Shown here in pieces: positions 15,159-19,933 of a stretch of 22,669 nt of DNA (the first letter of the stretch is position 1; every line of letters starts with the position of its first letter). The DNA is from a virus. A model generated the notes under the pieces. It was not told the origin of the DNA, did not search any database, and saw nothing but the letters and a program-made list of their open reading frames with translations. The translations under genes were made by a program, and so were the position numbers. The stretch spans positions 1 through 22,669 of the IMG/VR virus record IMGVR_UViG_3300027736_000267. One strand, written 5' to 3'.

Positions 15159-15463
15159 TTACGCACCCATACGCGGCACATACGGCCTGACGCGCCTTTC
15201 TTTTGTCCTTCGGTGTACGCAAGGTCTAACCGTTCTAGCTCGCTCATGCGCCTAGCAACCGCGTTATGGTCGAGATCAGTCCTGCCGGCAATGTCGTAGA
15301 TCGTGCCAGGCTGCTCTAGCGCCGCCAAGATGATGCCGTGGTGCTTGGTAGCGAGTTCTGCTGCCTGATCCGCTGCCATGTGGCTTGTGATCGGATCGGT
15401 ATTGCGTACACGCGGGAACAACAAGTTAGGAAAGAATCGATCAAGCATCATTTTTTTATCCAT
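15155..15463 (-). CDS. Winged-helix DNA-binding protein
   Basis: 102 residues. After an N-terminal segment with NTDPITSHMAADQAAELA the helices KHHGIILAALEQPGTIYDIA and LDHNAVARRMSELERLDLAY form a clear helix-turn-helix. They are followed by a basic wing (EGQKKGASGRMCRVWVR). The phrase GTIYDIAGRTDLDHNAVARR is typical of phage winged-helix proteins that act in replication or transcription control. It overlaps the previous gene by 16 bases. In the same operon lies a free-standing domain related to the C-terminus of phage replication initiators (15621-15965), so this protein may supply the missing DNA-binding part. That pairing is an inference. Confidence 0.8.
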   Translation of the reverse strand: MDKKMMLDRFFPNLLFPRVRNTDPITSHMAADQAAELATKHHGIILAALEQPGTIYDIAGRTDLDHNAVARRMSELERLDLAYTEGQKKGASGRMCRVWVRK

Positions 15464-15579
15464 TCATAGTAAAGGTTGTTTTCATGTGCCCTCACTTCTA
15501 CTACTTGAAACTCAGCAGAAAAAGCCCTCACGATTGCTGCTGATTCTGGCATAGCTGCTGCCCGTTCCTCTCGCGTCAT
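15448..15579 (-). CDS. Small phage protein, start uncertain
   Basis: At least 43 residues (MTREERAAAMPESAA ... NNLYYEWIKK). The reading frame stays open upstream to 15726 and the residues just before the ATG (RITWQERVATVVRVQG) look like real protein. In-frame starts are ATG 15579, GTG 15594 or GTG 15726; the last would overlap the previous gene by 106 bases. At the previous stop the sequence is ATAA, so the TAA overlaps an in-frame ATA immediately before ACG-TGG, exactly where a coupled start would be expected. The product is likely a helical small protein of about 57 residues if the upstream residues are translated. Function unknown. Confidence 0.5.
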   Translation of the reverse strand: MTREERAAAMPESAAIVRAFSAEFQVVEVRAHENNLYYEWIKK

Positions 15580-15620
15580 ACCCTGCACGCGCACTACTGT
15601 TGCAACTCTTTCCTGCCACG

Positions 15621-15965
15621 TTATGCGGCCCGTAACCGCAGGCGATACTGGAACATATCCTCGCCCGGTCTTGCCGGTACTCCGATCTTGCGACCGTGTT
15701 CCATCGTCAGTTGATCGCTTGTCCACCAGTTCACCACTTTCGGTTCAGGCATCGAAATTTCATCATCGAATCGCTCGCCGTTGAGCCAGCTTGCAGGATG
15801 AGGAATGAATTGCTTGTCTCGTCCCTCTGCCGCCCACATCCGCACATGGTCATCAATCGCCTGTAGTGCTTTCTGTTGCTGCTCGGCAGTAAGCCGTGCG
15901 AATGCTTTTTGTGCGTCCTTACGCGCTACTTTTTTGGGGTACTTGCTGTAGAAGTCGTCGAACAT
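15621..15965 (-). CDS. Free-standing replication-initiator C-terminal-like domain
   Basis: 114 residues with GGAGG upstream of the ATG at 15965. The sequence FYSKYPKKVARKDAQKAF, then EQQQKALQAIDDHVRMWA, then KQFIPHPASWLNGERFDDE is the recurrent C-terminal region of phage replisome organisers and DnaT/O-like initiators. In those proteins it follows an N-terminal winged-helix origin-binding domain and recruits the helicase. Here it stands alone without the N-terminal domain. The tail (WWTSDQLTMEHGRKIG, then ARPGEDMFQYRLRLR) is extra. It overlaps the upstream gene by 40 bases. Helicase loading or replisome recruitment is a reasonable inference. Confidence 0.75.
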   Translation of the reverse strand: MFDDFYSKYPKKVARKDAQKAFARLTAEQQQKALQAIDDHVRMWAAEGRDKQFIPHPASWLNGERFDDEISMPEPKVVNWWTSDQLTMEHGRKIGVPARPGEDMFQYRLRLRAA

Positions 15966-16108
15966 TTTTTAGCCTCCATTTCACGAATGTCCATTGCTGC
16001 ATCTGCTACGCCATGCCAATCTTCTTGCCGAATTTTTAAGAATAGATATTCGATCATCACTTCTTTGTCAGTCATTAAGCATGGAATCATTACTTCTTTA
16101 TTAGTCAT
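15926..16108 (-). CDS. 60-residue small phage protein with duplicated N-terminus
   Basis: The ATG at 16108 has a strong AGGAG five bases upstream. The N-terminus repeats itself: MTNKEVMIPCL then MTDKEVMIEYL, the second copy starting at 16075. The following part FLKIRQEDWHGVADAAMDIREMEAKK resembles a small phage protein family whose members normally begin MTDxxMIEYL, so the first eleven residues look like an added copy. The C-terminus is Ser/Thr-rich and overlaps the next gene by 40 bases. The core is helical (DWHGVADAAMDIREME). Function unknown; the operon suggests replication or early control. Confidence 0.75.
   Translation of the reverse strand: MTNKEVMIPCLMTDKEVMIEYLFLKIRQEDWHGVADAAMDIREMEAKKCSTTSTASTPKK
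16052..16108 (-). repeat. Two-copy tandem duplication at a gene start
   Basis: Two 24-base copies with a 33-base period, reading leftward from 16108 and from 16075. Both begin ATGACT and contain AAAGAAGT followed by ATGAT; they differ at about five positions. Each copy begins with an in-frame ATG but only the first has a ribosome site. Confidence 0.8.
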
Positions 16109-16140
16109 TACTACTCCTAGTATCTATCTGCTCTTTGGTG

Positions 16141-16167
16141 GGCGCATTTAGCCTAGCCTCATGCGCC
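16141..16167. other. Perfect 7-bp inverted repeat in the intergenic spacer
   Basis: GGCGCAT at 16141-16147 and ATGCGCC at 16161-16167 form a perfect stem with a 13-base loop. It lies in the 60-base gap downstream of the Ash-like ORF and upstream of the small gene starting at 16108. No T-run follows on the leftward strand, so it is not a standard terminator; mRNA processing or stability is possible. Confidence 0.5.
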
Positions 16168-16168
16168 T

Positions 16169-16498
16169 TTAATGCTGCTCTTCGGAGCCTGCACATTCGA
16201 CAGTCTTTCGGTCAGAGGCACTATCTTCGCCACCTCTCTGCGTGCTGTTGCAGACCATAGCCACCAGTAGCACTCTTTCAATCGCAGCCCTGTTGCTCTC
16301 ATTGCCGACTGCGTTGTAGTCAAAGAAAAACCCATCACGGCTGGGCTTCGAGCTGCGGTGGAAGAGAACGGAAACGGTACAGTCTCGACAACCGAAGCCC
16401 ATGCGTGATGGGTCTATTGTTCCCGTTCGCGCTTCCACACGCGGCCCGATCTTTCTCTCGGACAAACACACAGTAAACGATTTTTTTTTGTTTGTCAA
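16169..16498 (-). CDS. Ash-like small phage ORF (uncertain)
   Basis: 109 residues in an open frame starting at TTG 16498, next to the regulator gene. The phrases VEARTGTIDPSRMGFGC, RDCTVSVLFHRSSKPSRD and GFFFDYN resemble proteins labelled Ash family or Icd-like in prophages; that is recognition from memory. The two similar phrases PSRMGF and PSRDGF are encoded by the arms of a long inverted repeat (16330-16413). There is no good ribosome site, and the TTG start coincides with a TTGACA that could be a promoter -35 box. The region could therefore be a structured RNA with an incidental frame. If translated, the product would be a small early regulator. Confidence 0.45.
   Translation of the reverse strand: MTNKKKSFTVCLSERKIGPRVEARTGTIDPSRMGFGCRDCTVSVLFHRSSKPSRDGFFFDYNAVGNESNRAAIERVLLVAMVCNSTQRGGEDSASDRKTVECAGSEEQH
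16330..16413. repeat. Long inverted repeat inside the Ash-like ORF
   Basis: ACCCATCACG-gct-GGGCTTCG (16330-16350) pairs with CGAAGCCC-atg-CGTGATGGGT (16393-16413): 18 matched bases per arm with a symmetric three-base internal mismatch and a 42-base loop. On the leftward transcript the second arm runs into TTTTTCTTT, so a terminator or attenuator is possible. Such a long paired structure in coding DNA is unusual. Confidence 0.75.
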
Positions 16499-16720
16499 CT
16501 ACTGCTGCGGGACGATTTCAGCCACCATCTGAGCGACGGGGATGTAATCAGTAGGATTGACCTTCAGACCGTTGTTTGTGAGCACCTGGAGCTTGTACGC
16601 GATTCCCTCGGGGATTCTGCCGCGCCTTACCCATTGGCTGACTGCCTGGGTCGTAATGCCCAATGCCTCGGCTAGTTTGCGACGATTGCCAAAGTGCTGC
16701 TCTGCTTGTTCTAGTTTCAT
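16499..16720 (-). CDS. Cro/YdaS-like transcriptional regulator
   Basis: 73 residues with GGAG seven bases before the ATG at 16720. The helix-turn-helix is plain: NRRKLAEALGITTQAVSQWV, followed by RRGRIPEGIAYKLQVLTN. This is the P22 Cro / YdaS pattern, in which Gln and Ser of the second helix (TTQAVSQW) face the DNA. The C-terminus (VNPTDYIPVAQM) may form the dimer strand. Proteins of this type repress early promoters. It is the second gene of the leftward early operon, three bases from the AlpA-like gene, so it may act on the control region at 16978-17166. No CI-type partner is present in the window. Confidence 0.87.
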   Translation of the reverse strand: MKLEQAEQHFGNRRKLAEALGITTQAVSQWVRRGRIPEGIAYKLQVLTNNGLKVNPTDYIPVAQMVAEIVPQQ

Positions 16721-16722
16721 GT

Positions 16723-16977
16723 TTATGCTCCCGCTTTCTTAAGCCAAGCAAGAACGTCCTTGCGCCGCCATACGGTGCAAAAGTTACCGAATGGGCGAAT
16801 GGGTGCGGGAAAACGTCCTGTCCTCACCCAAAGCCAAACCGTCGAGCGTTTAATCGGCAATACAGGCAAAAGGTCGCTGATACGGCAAAGCGGCGGGAGA
16901 GTTACTTCGGAGTGAATTACTACGGGTGCGGCTTTAGCCACGGTTGACGCGCGAAGCGTCGTACTTGAGCGTTTCAT
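16723..16977 (-). CDS. AlpA/excisionase-like helix-turn-helix regulator
   Basis: 84 residues. A roughly 30-residue variable N-terminus precedes LCRISDLLPVLPIKRSTVWLWV, RTGRFPAPIRPFGNF and VWRRKDVLAWLKKAG. This is the MerR-like winged helix of AlpA regulators and small excisionases: recognition helix around STVWLWVRTGRFP, wing around FGNFCTVWRR, and the closing ..DVLAWL helix. Members activate or repress phage genes or direct excision. It is the first leftward gene behind the divergent control region, the position of a primary regulator. No integrase lies in the window, so a transcriptional role is more likely than excision. The ribosome site is AAGG six bases upstream. Confidence 0.85.
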   Translation of the reverse strand: MKRSSTTLRASTVAKAAPVVIHSEVTLPPLCRISDLLPVLPIKRSTVWLWVRTGRFPAPIRPFGNFCTVWRRKDVLAWLKKAGA

Positions 16978-17166
16978 TTTTAGCCTTTCAGCGGTTGGTT
17001 AAAGATAACTTGCAAACAAGCCTAACCTGTGCAAAGCTATCTTGTCAAGCGACATTGATTTAGTTAAGAATACTTTACAATTTTCCTTTCCAACTTTCGT
17101 AATTGATCCAAGAACTATGTAACATTTGTCTGCGGTAACCAATTGACATAAACAAGGAGTAACGAA
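16978..17166. promoter_or_regulatory. Divergent control region with several palindromes
   Basis: This 189-base spacer separates the leftward AlpA-like gene from the rightward early operon. It contains CTTG-caaa-CAAG at 17009-17020 and CTTG-t-CAAG at 17041-17049. A larger inverted repeat spans AAGATAACTTGC (17002-17013) and GCAAAGCTATCTT (17031-17043). Leftward, a perfect TTGACA (17048-17043) lies in the second palindrome but lacks a good -10 box. Rightward, TACAAT (17076-17081) is a fair -10 box with a weak TTGATT 15 bases upstream. The palindromes are good operator candidates for the Cro-like or AlpA-like proteins. Confidence 0.6.
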
Positions 17167-17454
17167 ATGAACCTCTGCAAAAATTGCGCTCATTACAAGA
17201 AAAACGCCGACAACATTGAAGCAGGCGAATGCACACGCAAGCCGCAGTTCTCGCCTATCAGCGGGCACGTCCTGCCTACGTTCTGCAACCTTGAACGTGC
17301 TGCGTGGGGAACGTGCAAACCCGAGGGTGTCCACTTCAAGCCACGCGAATCCATAATGACTGAATCGGAACTAGATCACGAATGGGCGCGGCGCATGAAT
17401 CGTGGCGAATTTGACCAAGACACTTTTGGTCGCAGACTGGTAGCCGGAACATGA
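17167..17454 (+). CDS. Cys-rich putative zinc-binding phage protein
   Basis: 95 residues with AAGGAG nine bases upstream of the ATG. Cysteines are at C4-x2-C7 (LCKNCAHY), C22, C40 and C50 (GTCKPEGVHFKP). This is the pattern of small phage proteins in which CxxC, a CTR/CTRP motif and a final CGxxGxxFxPK-like segment bind one metal ion. The C-terminal half (ESELDHEWARRMNRGEFDQ) is helical and charged. It opens the rightward early operon. The function is unknown; metal binding is inferred from the cysteines. Its stop overlaps the start of a 24-residue gene as ATGA. Confidence 0.8.
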   Translation: MNLCKNCAHYKKNADNIEAGECTRKPQFSPISGHVLPTFCNLERAAWGTCKPEGVHFKPRESIMTESELDHEWARRMNRGEFDQDTFGRRLVAGT

Positions 17455-17525
17455 ACGGCGATACAGCAGTAGCAATCGGCTTCATCTTACTTTTCTTATT
17501 GATCATCACGGGGGTACTAGCATGA
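17451..17525 (+). CDS. 24-residue single-pass membrane peptide
   Basis: A tiny gene read directly. The product begins MNGDTAVAIGFILLFLL and ends with IITGVLA, forming one hydrophobic helix after a five-residue polar start. Both ends overlap neighbours by exactly ATGA: its ATG with the stop of the Cys-rich gene and its TGA with the erf ATG. Precise coupling on both sides and a coherent transmembrane helix make translation likely, and a 75-base insert without a gene would be unusual in this compact operon. The role is unknown; small phage membrane peptides can affect host membrane enzymes or lysis timing. Confidence 0.65.
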   Translation: MNGDTAVAIGFILLFLLIITGVLA

Positions 17526-18136
17526 ACAAATCAGAAAGCATTACCAACCTGGCCACCGCGCTTGCAATGGCGCAGATGAACATTAAAGGCGCAATCAAAG
17601 ACAGCGCCAATCCATTCTTCAAAAGCAAATACGCTGACCTGTCCTCTGTGGTCGAGGCCATTCGTCCCGCCTTTGGTCAATGCGGACTGAGCTACATTCA
17701 GCGAATCGAGCCATCTGACAGAGACGAAGTGCGCGTCGAGACAATCCTGCTGCACGCATCCGGTGAGTGGCTGTCCTGTGGTGTTCTTAACCTGCCGGTC
17801 AGCAAGGCAGACGCCCAGGGTTACGGTAGTGCTTTGACTTATGCCCGCAGGTATAGCCTTGCCGCTGCCTGCGGTGTCGCGCCGGAAGACGATGACGGCA
17901 ATGCAGCCACCAAATCAGCACCCAAGTCGATAGCTGTTTCTGTGTGGGACACCATGCCTGCTGATGAACAAAAATTCTTGTCTGACATAGCGGAGGAAGT
18001 CATTACTCAAATTAATTCCAATTACATCGAAAGTGCCAAAAAATTCATTGAGGATCAAAACCTTGATGCTGACGAAAAAACGGCATTGTGGTCACGATTT
18101 GATTCCAAACAACGCGCAGCATTAAAGAAAGGTTGA
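17522..18136 (+). CDS. erf: Erf-family single-strand annealing recombinase
   Basis: 204 residues, equal in size to P22 Erf (204). The N-terminal core contains NPFFKSKYADLSSVVEAI (30-47), FGQCGLSYIQ, then the family signature GYGSALTYARRYSLAAACG (100-118) and the acidic PEDDDGN. The C-terminal domain, about residues 142-204, is separate and helical (SDIAEEVITQIN, ESAKKFIEDQ, WSRFDSKQRAALK). Erf proteins form rings that anneal complementary single strands during recombination and genome circularisation. The gene is followed by an SSB-like protein, as in many recombination modules. No exonuclease partner is adjacent. The ATGA overlap with the 24-residue gene links their translation. Confidence 0.93.
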   Translation: MNKSESITNLATALAMAQMNIKGAIKDSANPFFKSKYADLSSVVEAIRPAFGQCGLSYIQRIEPSDRDEVRVETILLHASGEWLSCGVLNLPVSKADAQGYGSALTYARRYSLAAACGVAPEDDDGNAATKSAPKSIAVSVWDTMPADEQKFLSDIAEEVITQINSNYIESAKKFIEDQNLDADEKTALWSRFDSKQRAALKKG

Positions 18137-18138
18137 TC

Positions 18139-18390
18139 ATGGCTTACATACCGAAACCCGGCAGCTTTACTCTGTTCAAGAATCAAAAGAAAGAAACCGA
18201 CAATCACCCTGATTACAGGGGAGATGGCCTTGACTTAATGGGTGAGCCAATATGGGTGAGTGCTTGGCTGCGTGAGGGCGCAAAGGGCAAGTTTATGAGC
18301 TGCTCAATCCAACACAAAAACAAAGATCAGCCCAAGCCCAAACAAGCCGCAGGCAACATGGCCGACATGGATAACGACATTCCGTTCTGA
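18139..18390 (+). CDS. SSB-like protein with a DNDIPF tail
   Basis: 83 residues from the ATG at 18139, two bases past the erf stop. The core YIPKPGSFTLFKNQKKET, then HPDYRGDGLDLMGEPIWVSA and WLREGAKGKFMSCSIQHK, looks like a small single-domain beta barrel related to phage DUF736-like or SSB-like proteins. The C-terminus after a Gln/Pro/Lys linker is DMDNDIPF, nearly identical to the DDDIPF tip with which bacterial SSB recruits repair and replication proteins. The tail strongly suggests a role at single-stranded DNA and docking of host proteins. DNA binding by the short core is inferred. Confidence 0.8.
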   Translation: MAYIPKPGSFTLFKNQKKETDNHPDYRGDGLDLMGEPIWVSAWLREGAKGKFMSCSIQHKNKDQPKPKQAAGNMADMDNDIPF

Positions 18391-18437
18391 TCAACGGGGG
18401 AAAGCTGCGGCAAGTACCCCACCAACCGAGAAAAATT

Positions 18438-18812
18438 ATGGATGTTCAGACCAAAGGATGCACTCGTCTTTTAATGAGCGTAATTGAGCTTGCAATTCTC
18501 GACGCTTGCTTGCCACCTGTGCGACGCAACAACTCATTCAAGAAAAAAGTCAATGTCCCTCAAGGTAAGTCTCTTGATGCAGTCATGTTCTTACTGGACG
18601 GCGCTAAGAATTACGTCGAAATGGTAGGCATGGACGGGGATCGGTTTAAAGATGAGCTGATCAAGCAAATGTCGAGCGATGTGCCTGGTTACTTTACTAA
18701 CACAATCAAAGGCGAACAGCGCCGAAACTTTCGTTTTAACTATCGATGGTTTCAACAAAATCCTGCGGGCGGTAAATTTTTAACTGAGGAGGGTGAGGAT
18801 GAGACTAGCTGA
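18438..18812 (+). CDS. Hypothetical phage early protein
   Basis: 124 residues. The sequence has a helical first part (LLMSVIELAILDACLPPVRR), a central segment KSLDAVMFLLDGAKNYVEMVGM, and GDRFKDELIKQMSSDVPG. The end is rich in Arg/Phe (EQRRNFRFNYRWFQQNP) before an acidic tail (TEEGEDETS). The FRFNYRWF segment is conspicuous and may be a nucleic-acid-contacting strand. No Cys cluster, signal or membrane span is present. The 47-base gap before it contains no obvious promoter. I do not recognise the family; the operon suggests a recombination or replication accessory. Confidence 0.7.
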   Translation: MDVQTKGCTRLLMSVIELAILDACLPPVRRNNSFKKKVNVPQGKSLDAVMFLLDGAKNYVEMVGMDGDRFKDELIKQMSSDVPGYFTNTIKGEQRRNFRFNYRWFQQNPAGGKFLTEEGEDETS

Positions 18813-19062
18813 CGCAATTAACTGGATGATGACCTACGACGCACTACAGCCTGACCTAATCCCCGTCGATAACTGGAAACCCGAAGACCCAAGCCGATAC
18901 AACGAAGCAAGGAAAAAGTGCATCGCTTACTTGCGGGAACGTAACCTCTACATTCTTGACGGTCACTTCACTCCCACAAAATCAAGTCACACCGACATAA
19001 CTGTGCTTTTCAATCGAGTGCGTCAGCAGCATGGCGACAAACTAATACAGGTGGCTAAATGA
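18799..19062 (+). CDS. Hypothetical phage early protein
   Basis: 87 residues from ATG 18799, preceded by GGAGGG five bases upstream; a GTG six bases earlier is a less likely start. It overlaps the previous gene by 14 bases. The product is soluble with helices ADAINWMMTYDALQPDL and YNEARKKCIAYLRERN, then a central ILDGHF-type turn and the basic helix HTDITVLFNRVRQQHG. The composition resembles a small helical nucleic-acid or protein-binding domain, but I find no recognised motif. The stop overlaps the lipoprotein start as ATGA. Confidence 0.75.
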   Translation: MRLADAINWMMTYDALQPDLIPVDNWKPEDPSRYNEARKKCIAYLRERNLYILDGHFTPTKSSHTDITVLFNRVRQQHGDKLIQVAK

Positions 19063-19322
19063 AAACCCTACTTTGCTTTGCAGTCGTCGCCCTTAGTGGC
19101 TGTGCAACGCTTCAACCTACGGCAAGCACTACTGTTCCCGAGGCTGTCTCTAGCCTGCAAGTGGAAAAAGAAGTGCCGCCGCTGTCTAGGCTTGAAGTCA
19201 TTAACGGCATTGGCGAGTGCGAAAAGGCCGGTATGCGCCCTGTGGTCATCAGCACCAAGCGCAAGGTCAACAATCAGCTAGTGCCTTCTGTAGTGGATGT
19301 AACGTGCCTGCCCAAGCTCTGA
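19059..19322 (+). CDS. Predicted lipoprotein
   Basis: 87 residues with a typical lipoprotein signal: K2, hydrophobic core LLCFAVVA, and lipobox LSGC with the modified cysteine at C15 followed by Ala. Ala at +2 predicts sorting to the outer membrane. The mature part is short (about 73 residues), with a Thr/Ser/Pro-rich linker and a small domain including INGIGECEKAGMRPVVI and DVTCLPKL; its two Cys (about 54 and 84) could form a disulphide. Phage early lipoproteins such as T5 Llp block receptors after infection. Position between early genes, away from the lysis cassette, favours exclusion or host-surface modification over a spanin role. That function is an inference. Confidence 0.82.
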   Translation: MKTLLCFAVVALSGCATLQPTASTTVPEAVSSLQVEKEVPPLSRLEVINGIGECEKAGMRPVVISTKRKVNNQLVPSVVDVTCLPKL

Positions 19323-19675
19323 AGCCTCGCGCCCGTCAAATCATCGCTGCCATGCGTGAAGTTCTAGCCCGCGACATAGAGATGACGGGTTTCAACATAG
19401 CCGGAATCTTGAACGAGGACGTTGGAACGATAGGCAGCTATCTCAACAGCATGGCAAAGGATGGGCTTGTGTCCCGCATGGGTCTTAGGCTGCAATACAA
19501 CGGCAAGACTAGGACAAAGCACATGATGTGGAAACTCAATCACAAACGGATCAGGGAGCTGGAAAAGAATGAATCACAAGTGGAGGTTGTTGGGACACTC
19601 GGCGCAATGCTCAAAGTGCCGCGAAATAAAAGAGCCGGGAAACTTTCGGATCACAAAGTTCAAGACTCTGTCTAG
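19304..19675 (+). CDS. Winged-helix-like phage protein with overrunning C-terminus
   Basis: About 123 residues from GTG 19304 (an ATG at 19355 is an alternative); the open frame further upstream is only the lipoprotein gene in another frame. The core AAMREVLARDIEMTGFNIAG, then NEDVGTIGSYLNSMAKDGLV and MMWKLNHKRIRELEK, fits a winged helix in which IGSYLNSMAKDGLV is the recognition segment and the last part the wing. After about residue 87 (NESQVEVV onwards) the frame overlaps the zinc-finger gene for 107 bases and the residues look like a frame shadow. The true ancestral stop may have been lost. A DNA-binding regulator is likely. Confidence 0.7.
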   Translation: MPAQALKPRARQIIAAMREVLARDIEMTGFNIAGILNEDVGTIGSYLNSMAKDGLVSRMGLRLQYNGKTRTKHMMWKLNHKRIRELEKNESQVEVVGTLGAMLKVPRNKRAGKLSDHKVQDSV

Positions 19676-19757
19676 TTGGTGCAACAAATGCACGAACAAA
19701 AAAAGCCGCGAGTATTACCACGAGTACATGAGCAAAGCTGCGAGGGAGAAAGCATGA
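19569..19757 (+). CDS. Small zinc-ribbon protein
   Basis: 62 residues. Two knuckles CSKC (C14, C17) and CNKC (C38, C41) are 20 residues apart, with EPGNFRITKFKTLSSW between, then a basic helix KKSREYYHEYMSKAAREK. This is the arrangement of small phage zinc-ribbon proteins with the pattern CxxCxxxKxxxxFxxxxxxxxxxxxxWCxxC, some related to endonuclease VII N-termini but without the HNH residues. GGAG lies ten bases before the ATG at 19569. The first 107 bases overlap the winged-helix frame. Zinc binding is likely; nucleic-acid binding is inferred from the basic tail. Confidence 0.75.
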   Translation: MNHKWRLLGHSAQCSKCREIKEPGNFRITKFKTLSSWCNKCTNKKSREYYHEYMSKAAREKA

Positions 19758-19933
19758 TCTTTTTCAGCGGCTTGTTTATGGTTGTTTTGTCGTTTGCCGT
19801 GTTTGTTATGTTTGTTGATCCAATCAATGACAAACGGGAGTGGCTTGAGGATACCTGCGCGGCTGTGATGATGATGGGACTAGGCATTGCTATCATTGGC
19901 GCATTACTTTGGATTGGGAGAATATTGACATGA
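19754..19933 (+). CDS. 59-residue two-helix membrane protein
   Basis: Start ATG 19754 overlaps the previous stop as ATGA and is preceded by GGGAGAAAG. Two hydrophobic stretches are clear: residues about 1-21 (MIFFSGLFMVVLSFAVFVMF) and 36-56 (AAVMMMGLGIAIIGALLWIG), joined by a polar hairpin DPINDKREWLEDT. A two-TM hairpin of this size could be a holin or antiholin. However it lies on the early strand away from the lysozyme, so a superinfection-exclusion or host-membrane role is equally possible. I do not recognise a family. Confidence 0.75.
   Translation: MIFFSGLFMVVLSFAVFVMFVDPINDKREWLEDTCAAVMMMGLGIAIIGALLWIGRILT

Noticed and set aside
16141-16167. Hairpin as an intrinsic terminator
   Set aside because: No T-run on the leftward strand after the stem.
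17142-17147. TTGACA close to the first rightward gene as a -35 box
   Set aside because: A -10 box 17 bases on would fall at or after the start codon, so it cannot drive this gene normally.
16999-17334. 111-codon minus-strand frame over the divergent control region
   Set aside because: It runs antisense to the Cys-rich gene and through the palindromic spacer; no ribosome site and no protein-like pattern.
19676-19753. N-terminal extension of the two-helix membrane protein
   Set aside because: The added residues are a frame shadow of the zinc-ribbon gene; the ATG at 19754 has a ribosome site and an ATGA overlap.
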